From Larix sibirica (lineage: Eukaryota; Streptophyta; Pinopsida; Pinales; Pinaceae): a DNA stretch of 22,803 nt. Where the stretch lies: contig NWUY0300044016.1 of NCBI GenBank assembly GCA_004151065.3, forward strand, positions 49,108 to 71,910, read 5' to 3'. Position 1 is the stretch's first letter. Every line of letters starts with the position of its first letter. The notes under the pieces were generated by a model. That model saw only the letters and a program-made list of their open reading frames with translations. It was not told where the DNA came from and made no database searches. This document shows, in pieces, positions 9,560-20,284 of this stretch. Made by a program: the position numbers and the translations under genes.

Positions 9560-10841
9560 TAGTATTAAGCTGCCAGAAATGCCTAAGATAGATCAACCTT
9601 TGGTGAAGGAGACCGAACAACAAATTGAAGAGAAACAAACTAGGAACAATGTTGGAAAAATGCACCAAGTGGTCAAGAAAGCCAATTACCTCAAAACAAC
9701 GGATGGTTGTCTAAAAAATAAGTCCAAATATTAACACACATGAACATCTAGCAGAGTGTACGTGTATGAGCCAGTCAATTCAAAAGATTGGCTCGAAACT
9801 CAATTCTGTACCCAAGTCAATTCATCATGACATGGTGAATCATCATCAAAGAAGACAATCACGGAGACCATCATTCCCAAAGTGGGAGGACTAATCTGTA
9901 CCCAAGGGATTGAAGTAACAGTGAAAATAGACCCAATCTTTAGAGCGCTTTGCATTCAGGAATGAAGGTGTTTGACTTTAGTGAATAGATTCAAAGATCG
10001 AATAGAAGGTACAAGCTGATTCGATTTGAATCAAAATCAAAGTTTCATTCAAATACAAAACATGTAATTGACAATAGTGGAAAAAGCAGAAAATGATCGC
10101 CGGACAATGTGATCGATATTTGAATCAATTACTCGTTGAACCAAGAGAAGTACTTGAATCCTAGAGGGAAACCTTCTAAGAATTAGCTGGCATGAGGGAA
10201 GCACAAGTGTGTAAAGCAAACTGAGTTAACCAACATAGTCTTAGAAGCAGTGGTAGATTAAGTCCACTTGGAGTTATTAGTAACCATGTAATTACTGAAA
10301 TGTAGAAACAAGAGACAAAGAGGGGAGATCATTGAGTAATGCTTGAACTTGTGATTGAGTTCATCGTGGGAATCACATTGCTGAGAAATTTGTATGCATA
10401 AGAATAATGGGGAAAGGAATTTCCTGAGGGAACCGATTTCTCGGGAATAGATCTAAGTTGTTCATTAAGTCCACTCTCGTAGCACAAGAAGTCTTCAGTG
10501 ATTGATCTATTGCCAATTATTAGCATAAGTAATGCTAAGTCTATAATACTCTTGAGTGAAGCTTATAATATTTTAGACAAGAAATAGAGTTAGTGTTTAG
10601 AGTTAGGGATCTTGTTAGGAGTGTCTTAAAAGTACAACTTTGGGCCCTATACTCGAAAGATTCCAACAAGCTTTCGAAGTTGAGAAATTTGACTATGCAA
10701 GTTAAAACGTGTGAACGAATTCAAATTTAATTGAATCTTGATTTATAATCAACATTTGTATTATGAAAGTCTGTTGAATATGAAATCTATCAATCCTGAA
10801 CTATAACCAGTTTTGACAGTCAAGATATATCATTTTGCAGA
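9560..10841. other. Intronic sequence without recognised features
   Basis: No supported coding region, RNA gene or terminal repeat. The minus-strand open frame 10329-10526 has no recognisable domain. The one C/T difference I found between the two 8.3-kb copies outside their left edge lies here, at 9933. Second copy: 17911-19192. Confidence 0.35.
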
Positions 10842-10920
10842 AGTTGGAGTCACCAATAGTGAGTAGATTGAGAGTGTTTGAGTGACTTGCAAATCTGCAG
10901 TTGAATTGAATCTTAGTATG
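10842..10920. repeat. Truncated first unit of a tandem repeat at the contig end
   Basis: This matches 19193-19271, the first 79 bases of a 138-bp repeat unit. The left contig stops at ATCTTAGTATG, a word present in both units of that repeat, just before the point where the two units differ by a 15-base indel. Confidence 0.9.
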
Positions 10921-10937
10921 NNNNNNNNNNNNNNNNN
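10921..10937. other. Assembly gap (17 Ns)
   Basis: A run of 17 undetermined bases. It separates the end of the first 8334-bp block from the start of the second and is the join of two contigs in the assembly. Confidence 1.
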
Positions 10938-12725
10938 TAAGGCCTTGCCAAAATGCCCTTGTTTAGATTATGATGGCTTGATTGAATGTGTTTTTTTGTT
11001 CATTTATGAACGAGCCTGGGAGGTTTTATTGATATAACATGCTTATGGTGACCAAGAATGGTAGGGGTCTTGTGATCACAATTTACATAGGCATGCATCA
11101 TAGTCATAAACTTTTCCTTGACTATGATACATAAGTTGCTATCCTATCGACTATGATACATAAATTTCTAAAATTTCTATTTGAACGCTTCATCACTCAA
11201 GCTTGACACAACACATCATTAATCAATTTGTTGTTCATAAGAAAATAACATGAACGGAAAGCCTCATATTTCATTACTAGGTCTAATTTTTAAAGTTGTT
11301 TGGTCCAACCACTCTTGTATTATACTGAAGCTTGTGCATTTGCAACAATTAATAACATGAAAAGGGACAAGAATGAGGAGGCTTAGAAAAAGTCCATGCA
11401 ATGAAAGGGCATGCTACTAGATTGCTCTAGTTGAGTGTATGGTGTCTTCCAAACCAAAGAGATGGATTGAGGAAAGAAGGACAATAGGGAAATCAATGGT
11501 GTTACATTATTCACAAAAATGATGAGCAAGTATCAAAATGATTTAGTATGGAGAGCCGTTCATGAATACAAGTGGTTGCTTTAAGCACTATGTGGAGGAG
11601 AGAGTATTTTCCATCTAAGTAAAGCATCCATTAGAAGACAAATCATAACCTTGGGATGTGTTTTTGCGCAACTTAGCAGTCTAAGGATTGACAAGTTAAT
11701 CCACTGCTAAATTGGCACAACTATGGATTTCCAACCCAGCGTGCCACTGCCAGAAGGAAATCCTCTTTTAGGTTTCCTACGTCCAATATTAAATGAACCT
11801 AGACTAACCAAAGGAGAGACCCTAGCCAAATTTTTTCTAGGGCTAACCAAGATAACCTTAGCCTTAGTCAGTAGGGGGAGCTCATTGACTTAACGAGATG
11901 CCAGTCATGGAAGTCCTGTGAGCTTCCACTAAATAATTGCTGGAGTGGCATAGCATCCACACAAAGTGTTAGGGTGTTCAGCGGTCCATGCCAGTCAAGT
12001 GTCTATAGCCTCGACAATGCCTAGTCCCCATACCTCCAAACCAAAGATACACCTAAAAACTATCATAAAGATACAGTATACCATAAAACTTAAAGCTGAA
12101 TGTTGTATCTGATAGTATAATTAATCTTGAAACTGAATTTGTGGAAGAATCCATCATACAACAGATTCCTGCTTAGATTGCCATCAATAGTTTGCCTTTC
12201 GTAATTATCCAAGATATAGACTCTGTATCCAGTAAAATTACAGTCTCATAAGATGAGCAAAATAATTATCTTGAAGGCACGAATATATATTTCTAATTTC
12301 ATGAACGACACTTTATTTTTTAGCTGAAGATACATGCCAATTTGCTTGCAAAGGTAAAGATAAAAGCTAACTTGGGAATGTGTGGATGCATAGATTATTA
12401 TCTCCGATCCTTCTTCATAAGCAGGATCTTGTTTGATGTTGTCAGTGATTGTTTATGATCTCAATCATTCTAGTTCACATAGTATCTTTTCTGCATCATC
12501 TGTGCCAGTGTAAAAGGAGTTTCACAAGTGGTAAGTGTTGGCATGAGGTGGAGAACTACGGAATATTTTGCTTGGCTTATCCATTAATTTAATATTAGGG
12601 ATTGTCATGGCGCAAAAAATCAATAAATCTATCCACATTATATACAGAACTTGGTAATACATTGCTATCAATATAAAGCATAGGAAACTGCTCGCATCTG
12701 TTTGTTTTGCAGATTAGTAAATAAA

Positions 12726-12864
12726 ATTAGAAGTAAATATGAAATGATTTATGCACCTGATTATAGAAAAAAACATTTCACAAAAGTATCCTGATGAGAT
12801 TAGAATTAAATATGAAATGATTTACGTACCTAATTATAGATAAAGGAATTTCACAAAAGTATCC
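12726..12864. repeat. 73-bp tandem repeat (second copy)
   Basis: Counterpart of 4375-4513, in the intron upstream of the first visible VPS60 exon of the right-hand block. Confidence 0.85.
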
Positions 12865-13482
12865 CTTTCAGTCTGCATTTATAAAATTCTTCACTGCTTT
12901 TGAAGATATTCAATAACCCACTCCAGAACATGAGGAGATCGTAATAAGGATCTTGCGTCATTGGAGCAAAATCCACGGGGTGGCTCTTTGCAATTGATAT
13001 TTTAGCAGTCTTCTTTCTTTCTTTGTATAGTTGAGCATTGCAGAGTGGTTCCAGTTGATAGTGTCTGTGATATAGTACAAATATAAGTTGCATGTATGCT
13101 CTTCTCGTAAGACACCTTTTTTAAGCAGTTGAGTTTATGTTCCATGATCTTGCTGAAAGCATAGATTATGGACTTCATATTCGTTTTAAATATCAATTAT
13201 TTTCTAGCTCTCTGCTGTATGCATACACGTCATATTTTTGGAGTGAAGATGCTCCTAAACTGAGCACTGAAGATTGTGTCAGGATTTTCTTTTTTGCTTT
13301 TTTAACATAATTCTTGTTTCTAAAATTCCTCTGGGATGGTATATCAATAGTTTATCTGCATATGTGAAATGAGATGAGATTATCTTTTGAACCTGAAATG
13401 TATAATTCTTCTTTAGTTTTGGTTTTCTTTGATTGCAATTATCTTTAAATCTTTATGAACTAATACTTATATTCCCATGCAG

Positions 13483-13554
13483 ATAGCAGCCGTGACAGTA
13501 GGAAATAAGGAGCTTACTGGAACATTGAAGCGATTGACGATAGATGATGTTGAT
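13483..13554 (+). CDS. VPS60: VPS60 exon A (24 codons)
   Basis: Acceptor CCCATGCAG before 13483, donor GTATGC after 13554, phase 0 at both ends. It encodes IAAVTVGNKELTGTLKRL plus TIDDVD, matching the NKELKG...I.DID stretch at the end of the VPS60 core. An ATG at 13477, spanning the acceptor, opens a longer frame (13477-13665) that reads into the intron. It is not a start codon. Confidence 0.85.
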
Positions 13555-16500
13555 GTATGCATTCACTCTTTGGCAGCTAGTGTCGCATTAAAGACAGTCA
13601 TACTTGTGTCGTCTTCCCTGTATTGGTCATGCGTTTTCTGCAAGTTACCTTTTCTTCTGCATTAAATCGATTATTCCATACTGTTTCACTACGCATATTA
13701 TGGGATTATAAATTATTCTCCTAAAGGAAGCTCTGATGAAATTCAATACCCAAAAAGTTGTTCTGCTATTCTTTTTCAAATACATCCAAATTTCAGTATT
13801 TTTAGTAATTATTGCAACAGAGGACTAATATTTCAAGTACCACGATAAGCTTAGTAAAGAGCTTAAATTTGTTAATAGGAACTGGAAGCTTAGTTAGAGG
13901 CTTTAAAATCCAAACAATGGCTTTATATGTTTCGCTAGGCTCTGACATCCTTCTGGCTTTGCTTTAACAGAAAGTTCAAGATGATATACAGGATCTCGCT
14001 GGTTATGGTTCAGAGATGCAGGATTCTTTGGTTGGAAGTTACACGGTGCCCGATCATTTGGATGAAGAAGAGCTAATGGGAGGTAACACGTTTTTTGGTG
14101 TTTGGAATGCTTTACTGTGTTACTGTAGATAGTTGAAACTAGTGGAAGCTGTAAATCTTTGTATTAGTTTTATCTTTCTTTCCTATTAGCAGTTTTATAA
14201 GTCTTAACAGAAAGGTTTCGTTTTCTGTCATGAAGTAATTTATTTATCTGGCTTGTAATACCATTGAAACAGAGCTGGGTGGTTTGGAGGATGACATGTT
14301 ATCTGAAATTCACGAGGATCAAATCCCTGCATATATGCAACCTGAGAAAGCAGCTGAGTCTCAAGCAGATTTGGAGTTACCGTCTGCACCTTTTAGACAT
14401 GGAACTCCAACATCTCAGAATGGCACCCAGGTATGTTAATCTCTGAAGTATCTCCGGTCCCTTGTTATTATCAATAACACTTCAATACAGGATTTATGAT
14501 TCCTACGTTACTAGGAAACTCAAATGGCGTATATGATTATATCTAATATATGATGTACATTAAATGGAGCACAGATATATGTGCGTGTATGAAGGGAGGC
14601 ATGGCATATAGGAAATATGGGTCAAAAAAGGGAGAGAAGTTAATCGTTTAGAGAGCCATGGCAGCTGACATCCCTCACACTAGTGGATTCAGGATTCCAT
14701 GGAGGCCAAACAACCTCTGTTTGAATTTAATTTACGATTTTAGGTGTATACAAATTGTTATCTGTAATACAGATTGCCTCAGACATCTATCCAAGTGTTG
14801 TATCCATATCTAATGGTCTGCATGCATTGCTCGTTGGTATATCATGGATCAGTGTGTGTGTGGATCAGACATTTTTCCTGAAAGGTGTATTTGAGTTGAG
14901 TATCCCTAAGCCCACTCCGTTTTGTATCTCAGCCTCATTGACCCTTTATTGAGTTGGGTATCTATAAACCCATTCCCTCTCTTTGTATTGATCATTTTTT
15001 TTCATGCTTCTTGCTTAGCTTCAAGGGGAATGTTAAAATGTTGAGAACGGCATAAGCTTCACTCTGGTCATGATCGATCCTATTGTAATCATTATTATAT
15101 TCCATTTACTAGGTTGGGGTAAGTCAACCTATTTAATACTCATTTATTATGTATCTCTAGGTGGTTAAGGCCATCCTAATCATAGAGGGCCCATATCGCT
15201 CTTACGGATGCCACCCTTTTCTTGAGTTGTGTATATATACATATACAACTCTCATTTGTAATACATTTCATTCATTTGATCTCTTATACAAGTGATTCAT
15301 TCTTTAGTCTACATGCACCATATCGAGTGTTTGACTCTTTTATGGTAAAGAATGGGTGTCTTTTTCTATAGCACAATTATGCTCTTTATCTTGCACATTA
15401 GTGTTGTTGAATCTCCTATTTGTGCAAGTTTAGGGTTTGTTGGATCATGGTTTTGCTGGTTGGTTGCATTCTATCTTTTTTTCCATATAGAGAAGAGAAT
15501 CTCTTTTCCAACAAGTTTCCACCTTGCATGAAATTTAATGCCCACGAGAGTTTATCACCAAAGAGGTCTAACTTCCAAGAAACATACCTAATGAAGAATT
15601 GGCCACACATGTTCGAGATTCATCCCTATGCAGATTTAACATATCCACAGTACCAAAAAAGATGTTTGACAGTCTTATGTTTGTGATTGATGATGCACTT
15701 GGGCTATGGAACTCCCATATTTCTGGAGTTGGCCAAGAGGAATGCCACCCAAAGTTAGATTAGACAAAAATAGCCTTTTAGGCTCAATAAAAGCTTTCCA
15801 CAGTGAATGTAGCTGAACTAGGCATGTAGATTGCATAAATCCAGGTCTTTAAAGCTTCTTCAACTATCTAGCTTAGGTTTATAGAGCCATTTATAGCCAT
15901 TTTTGTTGGTTCATACGTTTTGAAGGGTATAGACCCATTCCAGTTTAATAAACAACTCATATGTGATTAAATCTTGAACCCTCTTGAGAATGTCCTTATT
16001 GGGACTAGAGAGAAGAATTTTGGCCTTCAGAGATGCCCAAGTTTTCCAGCGATGGGAGCTGCCATGATAAAGGTCAATGGCTAGCAGGATACCCTTACAA
16101 AAAGTTGCTTAGCAGAAAACAAAGGAGATTCCACCAAAGGTTTCACTTGAATGAGAACCAAATGTACCAAATGCAGAGCACCAAATGCAGTGGTCATTAA
16201 AGGATGAGCCATCTAGAAGGGAATCCCCTTGCCAGCTCAAACCCGGCTTGATAACTTTACAGGCTCTCCAAATGCTTTGAGCCACCCGACTTGTTGGGTT
16301 ATATGTTTTGAAGGGTATAGACCCATTCCAGTTTAATAAACAACTCATATGTAATTAAATCTTGAACCCTGTTAAGAATGTCCTTATTGGGACTAGAGAG
16401 AAGAATTTTGGCCTTCAGAGATGCCCAAATTTTCCAGGGATGGGAGCTGCCATGATAAAGGTCCATGGCTAGCAGGATACCCTTACAAAAAGTTGCTTAG

Positions 16501-19500
16501 CTGAAAACAAAGGAGATTCCACCAAAGGTTTCACTTGAATGAGAACCAAAAAAGAGCACCAAATGCAGTGGTCATTAAAGGATGATCCATCTAGAAGGGA
16601 ATCCCCTTGCCAGCTCAAACCCGGCTTGATAACTTTACAGGCTCTCCAAATGCTTTGAGCCACAAAGGTGCCTTGAATATGAACATTTGCATGAGTTAAT
16701 AGTAAAGTTTGAAAGTTGAGATTCTACTAACTTTTGTTTCCCAGTGGGGCTCCACTTAAGGTACACTTGTGTAGGAGGAGCTTCTAGTTTTCTTGCCCTT
16801 CTATAGCTCTAAAAACCCGCTTGGTACATGTGGCATGGGCTTGACAGGTTGGGTCAATCATCCGTGGACTTACCCAATCCTTTGGACTACAAAGCGCTTC
16901 TTCCTTTGTAGACTGACCTAGAGTTCTATGATCCTTTAAGCCTTGGATCTCAACTCCTTTCATTAAGACATGCCAACATATGTCAATGGTCATGATGTGT
17001 TAATGTTAACGACTTCAAACTATATAAGCCATCATACTTGGAAGAGGAGCTCCCAATGCTCTGTTCTAACTGTAGTATGCCACAAAATCCCAATCTCTAC
17101 TCTTCAAGGACATGTTTGAAATCAAAATGAAAAGCACAAGGTGCAAGGCAGAAGAGGGGGTTCACATAAGGTTTAACACTAAAAGGGTAATTTGACCTAA
17201 GTTCTCAAGAGGAAGGTGCCTAGTGTAGCATGGTTGAAGCTGTCCTCATGTGCGTGCCATGATTCAACAATCAAATAGATGCCGCTTGTTGGGAAAACGT
17301 GTGCCAAATCTAGGGTACGCATTCATCTGAGGATGGATTGAATCTTCTTGCCCCAGGGAACACACAGGATGCTTTTTCAGATTGTGTTGCAGAGACAAAA
17401 ATGTAGATTGCACCATGCAAGATCCAACGCAAGAAAAATTACAGATCTGAGCTAGGATACAGGTCTGTTCTTTTTCAGAGAGGCTGCTCAACATAAAGAA
17501 TATGCCCAGGCTCTCATGCTCGCGAGTCGCAGTAGCTAAACCCAACAAACAGATATGCCATACAGAATTAGGGCACGTTGAAACACAGGGCAATGTTTTA
17601 CCCCTCACGTAACATGGATTTGATCCGTGTTGGGATTTTACATAGATAAACACATCACTTCATAAAATCCATCAGATATTCACTCACAATAAGGCAAACA
17701 AAATAGAGAGCAACATCATGTATACTAAAACATTTGATATTAGAACAATAGCTCGATTACAAAATGATACTTGAGTGTGTATTTATACACACTCTACAAG
17801 AGGAGTTATGTAGTTATAGTGTCACATAAAGATGACTGGGTTGGCCTTAAAAAGCATAACCTATAATTACAATATAAAACCCCAAATAATGTTGGCTGGA
17901 ATTCCCAACATAGTATTAAGCTGCCAGAAATGCCTAAGATAGATCAACCTTTGGTGAAGGAGACCGAACAACAAATTGAAGAGAAACAAACTAGGAACAA
18001 TGTTGGAAAAATGCACCAAGTGGTCAAGAAAGCCAATTACCTCAAAACAACGGATGGTTGTCTAAAAAATAAGTCCAAATATTAACACACATGAACATCT
18101 AGCAGAGTGTACGTGTATGAGCCAGTCAATTCAAAAGATTGGCTCGAAACTCAATTCTGTACCCAAGTCAATTCATCATGACATGGTGAATCATCATCAA
18201 AGAAGACAATCACGGAGACCATCATTCCCAAAGTGGGAGGACTAATCTGTACCCAAGGGATTGAAGTAACAGTGAAAATAGACTCAATCTTTAGAGCGCT
18301 TTGCATTCAGGAATGAAGGTGTTTGACTTTAGTGAATAGATTCAAAGATCGAATAGAAGGTACAAGCTGATTCGATTTGAATCAAAATCAAAGTTTCATT
18401 CAAATACAAAACATGTAATTGACAATAGTGGAAAAAGCAGAAAATGATCGCCGGACAATGTGATCGATATTTGAATCAATTACTCGTTGAACCAAGAGAA
18501 GTACTTGAATCCTAGAGGGAAACCTTCTAAGAATTAGCTGGCATGAGGGAAGCACAAGTGTGTAAAGCAAACTGAGTTAACCAACATAGTCTTAGAAGCA
18601 GTGGTAGATTAAGTCCACTTGGAGTTATTAGTAACCATGTAATTACTGAAATGTAGAAACAAGAGACAAAGAGGGGAGATCATTGAGTAATGCTTGAACT
18701 TGTGATTGAGTTCATCGTGGGAATCACATTGCTGAGAAATTTGTATGCATAAGAATAATGGGGAAAGGAATTTCCTGAGGGAACCGATTTCTCGGGAATA
18801 GATCTAAGTTGTTCATTAAGTCCACTCTCGTAGCACAAGAAGTCTTCAGTGATTGATCTATTGCCAATTATTAGCATAAGTAATGCTAAGTCTATAATAC
18901 TCTTGAGTGAAGCTTATAATATTTTAGACAAGAAATAGAGTTAGTGTTTAGAGTTAGGGATCTTGTTAGGAGTGTCTTAAAAGTACAACTTTGGGCCCTA
19001 TACTCGAAAGATTCCAACAAGCTTTCGAAGTTGAGAAATTTGACTATGCAAGTTAAAACGTGTGAACGAATTCAAATTTAATTGAATCTTGATTTATAAT
19101 CAACATTTGTATTATGAAAGTCTGTTGAATATGAAATCTATCAATCCTGAACTATAACCAGTTTTGACAGTCAAGATATATCATTTTGCAGAAGTTGGAG
19201 TCACCAATAGTGAGTAGATTGAGAGTGTTTGAGTGACTTGCAAATCTGCAGTTGAATTGAATCTTAGTATGCATCAGTTGATTCTAAACGAGTGATTGAG
19301 GAAGGTTAAAAGCAGTAGATGAATCTAGTAAGTTGGAGTCATAAATAGTGAGTAGATTGAGACTGTTTGAGTGATTTGCAAATCTGCAGTTGAATTGAAT
19401 CTTAGTATGCATCAGTGATTGAGGAAGGTTTAAAGCAGTAGATGAATCTAGTAATGTTCAACATCATTTTCATTTGGTGCCTGAGCGCCAACAAAATCTT

Positions 19501-20284
19501 AGTGTGGATCATATTGGCATGGGAGCTTGAAAGGGTATTTAATTATACCAGTAGACAAGTTGTCATTTTAATACTAGCATAGATCCATTTTAACTCCGGA
19601 AAGTATTAAGGGAGAAAAAATAATCCATGTGCAAACCTTTTGGCATTTAAAATCTCTGCAGTGAAGATAGATTTATGATTTATTTATTTATATATATGGT
19701 GTTTTTTTTTCAATTATTATTATTATTGGACAACTTTTTTATATTTTAGTTTATGTAGATTATCCACATTACACATCTCATCTCATGCACACTGGACTGT
19801 AGAAACACCTCACTTCTCTCAATTCAATTAAACTTGTTAAGTAATTCAATTATGAACTTTCATAGAGGCAAAATTGTATGTGTGATCAGGAAAACATAAA
19901 CATGTTCATTTTAATTATCAATCTCTATTGTTGGAATTTAACATTACAATTATATATATATTTCTTTAAACCAAACCCTGAAATCATCATGAAGGTTGAC
20001 ATCCGGATATATATTTATGGCAGTATCATGTGTTGAGGAGTCCTCTCAACCTAGTTTTCTAATAAATTTTCTTGGTGATCTAAGTATATACCTTTAGCTA
20101 CCATTGCTTTTTTCCTTTACAAAAATCGGGACGGAAAGAAATTAATTTGATTCCAATTTTATTTGTTTTTGGCTCTCAGTAAACTGACTACTCATGTTTT
20201 TATTGACAAAACGTGTGTTTTGTGCAGGATATAAATGAGCACGATCTTCCTACAACGGCCAAAGCTTCCTCTGTAAAGTTCTAA
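13483..20284 (+). CDS. VPS60: VPS60 (CHMP5-type) ESCRT-III protein, C-terminal part, four exons
   Basis: Join of 13483-13554, 13971-14082, 14273-14430 and 20228-20284, about 132 codons plus TAA. VPS60 is an accessory ESCRT-III subunit at endosomes. In yeast and animals it binds the VTA1/LIP5 cofactor of the VPS4 ATPase and so helps multivesicular-body sorting (family knowledge). Seen here in order: GNKELTGTLKRLTIDDVD (end of the core helices), VQDDIQDLAGYGSEMQDSL, the hallmark SYTVPDHLDEEELMGELGGL, then IPAYMQP, LELPSAP and a short tail. These align block by block with plant VPS60, including LPSAP for LPAAP. Plant homologues are about 230 residues, so roughly 100 N-terminal residues, start codon included, are missing and presumably lie left of the window. 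Introns are 416, 190 and 5797 bp. The last carries retrotransposon remnants. Open frames and intact splice sites argue for a functional gene rather than a pseudogene. The other CHMP-type paralogues fit the C-terminal motifs less well. Confidence 0.85.
13971..14082 (+). CDS. VPS60: VPS60 exon B (112 bp)
   Basis: Acceptor GCTTTAACAG, donor GGTAACACG, entering in phase 0 and leaving in phase 1. It encodes KVQDDIQDLAGYGSEMQDSL followed by the SYTVPDHLDEEELMG signature. In the family this part forms acidic helices near the C-terminus that contribute to binding VTA1/LIP5. Confidence 0.87.
14273..14430 (+). CDS. VPS60: VPS60 exon C (158 bp)
   Basis: Acceptor ATTGAAACAG, donor GTATGTTAAT. The split codon G/AG restores Glu of the ELGGLEDDM motif. 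It continues through IPAYMQPEK to LELPSAPFRHGT and ends GTQ in phase 0. The acidic, proline-containing tail is typical of VPS60 C-termini. A plus-strand open frame at 14264-14446 in another phase is a shadow of this exon. Confidence 0.87.
14431..15021 (+). other. Start of the 5797-bp last intron (second copy)
   Basis: Donor at 14431. Counterpart of 6080-6670, with no further exon seen. The intron runs to 20227 and contains, in order, the copia-like LTR, the LINE-like tandem remnant, a minus-strand LTR and a 138/123-bp tandem repeat. Confidence 0.5.
15022..15641 (+). mobile_element. Polypurine tract plus LTR, copia-like (second copy)
   Basis: Counterpart of 6671-7290. TGTTAAAATG starts at 15031. 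Because it lies inside the VPS60 intron on the same strand as the gene, its putative TATA element (15224-15251) could in principle start transcripts towards the last exon, which is inference only. Confidence 0.4.
15917..16663 (-). repeat. Tandem duplication of a LINE-like coding remnant (second copy)
   Basis: Counterpart of 7566-8312: units 15917-16285 and 16305-16663. It is antisense to the VPS60 gene, within its last intron. Confidence 0.5.
17628..17910 (-). mobile_element. LTR, probably solo or truncated, copia-like (second copy)
   Basis: Counterpart of 9277-9559, with TGTTGGGA/TCCCAACA termini and the TATA palindrome at 17773-17794. The longer alternative boundary is 17287. It is antisense to the host gene. 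Confidence 0.5.
19193..19453. repeat. Tandem repeat, units of 138 and 123 bp
   Basis: Units 19193-19330 and 19331-19453 both begin AGTTGGAGTCA and end GATGAATCTAGTA. The second lacks 15 bases after GCATCAGT, and there are a few substitutions. The left contig ends inside the equivalent of unit one (10920 corresponds to 19271), so this repeat is the likely cause of the assembly break. Confidence 0.93.
19454..20227 (+). other. 3' part of the last VPS60 intron
   Basis: AT-rich, with an (ATT)n run near 19712-19728 and TA-rich tracts near 19690 and 19951. At 19475-19492 TTGGTGCCTGAGCGCCAA is an imperfect palindrome. Ends in the acceptor TTTTGTGCAG at 20218-20227. No further exon is seen. Confidence 0.45.
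20228..20284 (+). CDS. VPS60: VPS60 terminal exon (18 codons plus stop)
   Basis: The acceptor TTTTGTGCAG is followed in phase 0 by DINEHDLPTTAKASSVKF and TAA. This fits the plant VPS60 ending, where an acidic residue cluster, then LP, then AS precede a short tail. It joins exon C without disturbing frame. It occurs only once in the window, right of the gap, which supports a single gene. It is too short to be found without the splice logic. Confidence 0.75.
   Translation, partial: DINEHDLPTTAKASSVKF

Larger units (their letters stand above)
2587..10920. repeat. 8334-bp block, first copy (left of N gap)
   Basis: This block recurs at 10938-19271 with a constant offset of 8351 and no indel that I found. 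Its first 105 bases carry 14 substitutions relative to the second copy. Beyond that I saw a single difference, C at 9933 versus T at 18284, though I did not compare every base exhaustively. All sizeable open frames in the two copies translate identically. The block ends at the N run, inside a tandem repeat. It is best explained as overlapping contig ends that were not merged. Confidence 0.95.
10938..19271. repeat. 8334-bp block, second copy (right of N gap)
   Basis: Begins directly after the N run and repeats 2587-10920. Its left edge differs from the first copy at 10972, 10984, 10999, 11011, 11018, 11030-11032, 11034, 11035, 11038 and 11040-11042. After that I found only T at 18284 for C at 9933. 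Unlike the first copy it continues into unique sequence, including the second half of the 138/123-bp tandem repeat and the last VPS60 exon. Confidence 0.95.

Noticed and set aside
2587-19271. Two tandem VPS60 genes
   Set aside because: Intron and transposon sequence is as identical as exon sequence, the copies meet at an N gap, and only the right copy has a last exon. Overlapping contigs explain this better.
19193-19453. CRISPR-like or phage-type array
   Set aside because: There are only two long units with no spacer structure, in a plant nuclear context. It is an ordinary tandem repeat.
19475-19492. TTGGTGCCTGAGCGCCAA as a retrotransposon primer-binding site
   Set aside because: It is palindrome-like and GC-rich, but no LTR end abuts it in the right orientation and I cannot match it confidently to a tRNA 3' end.
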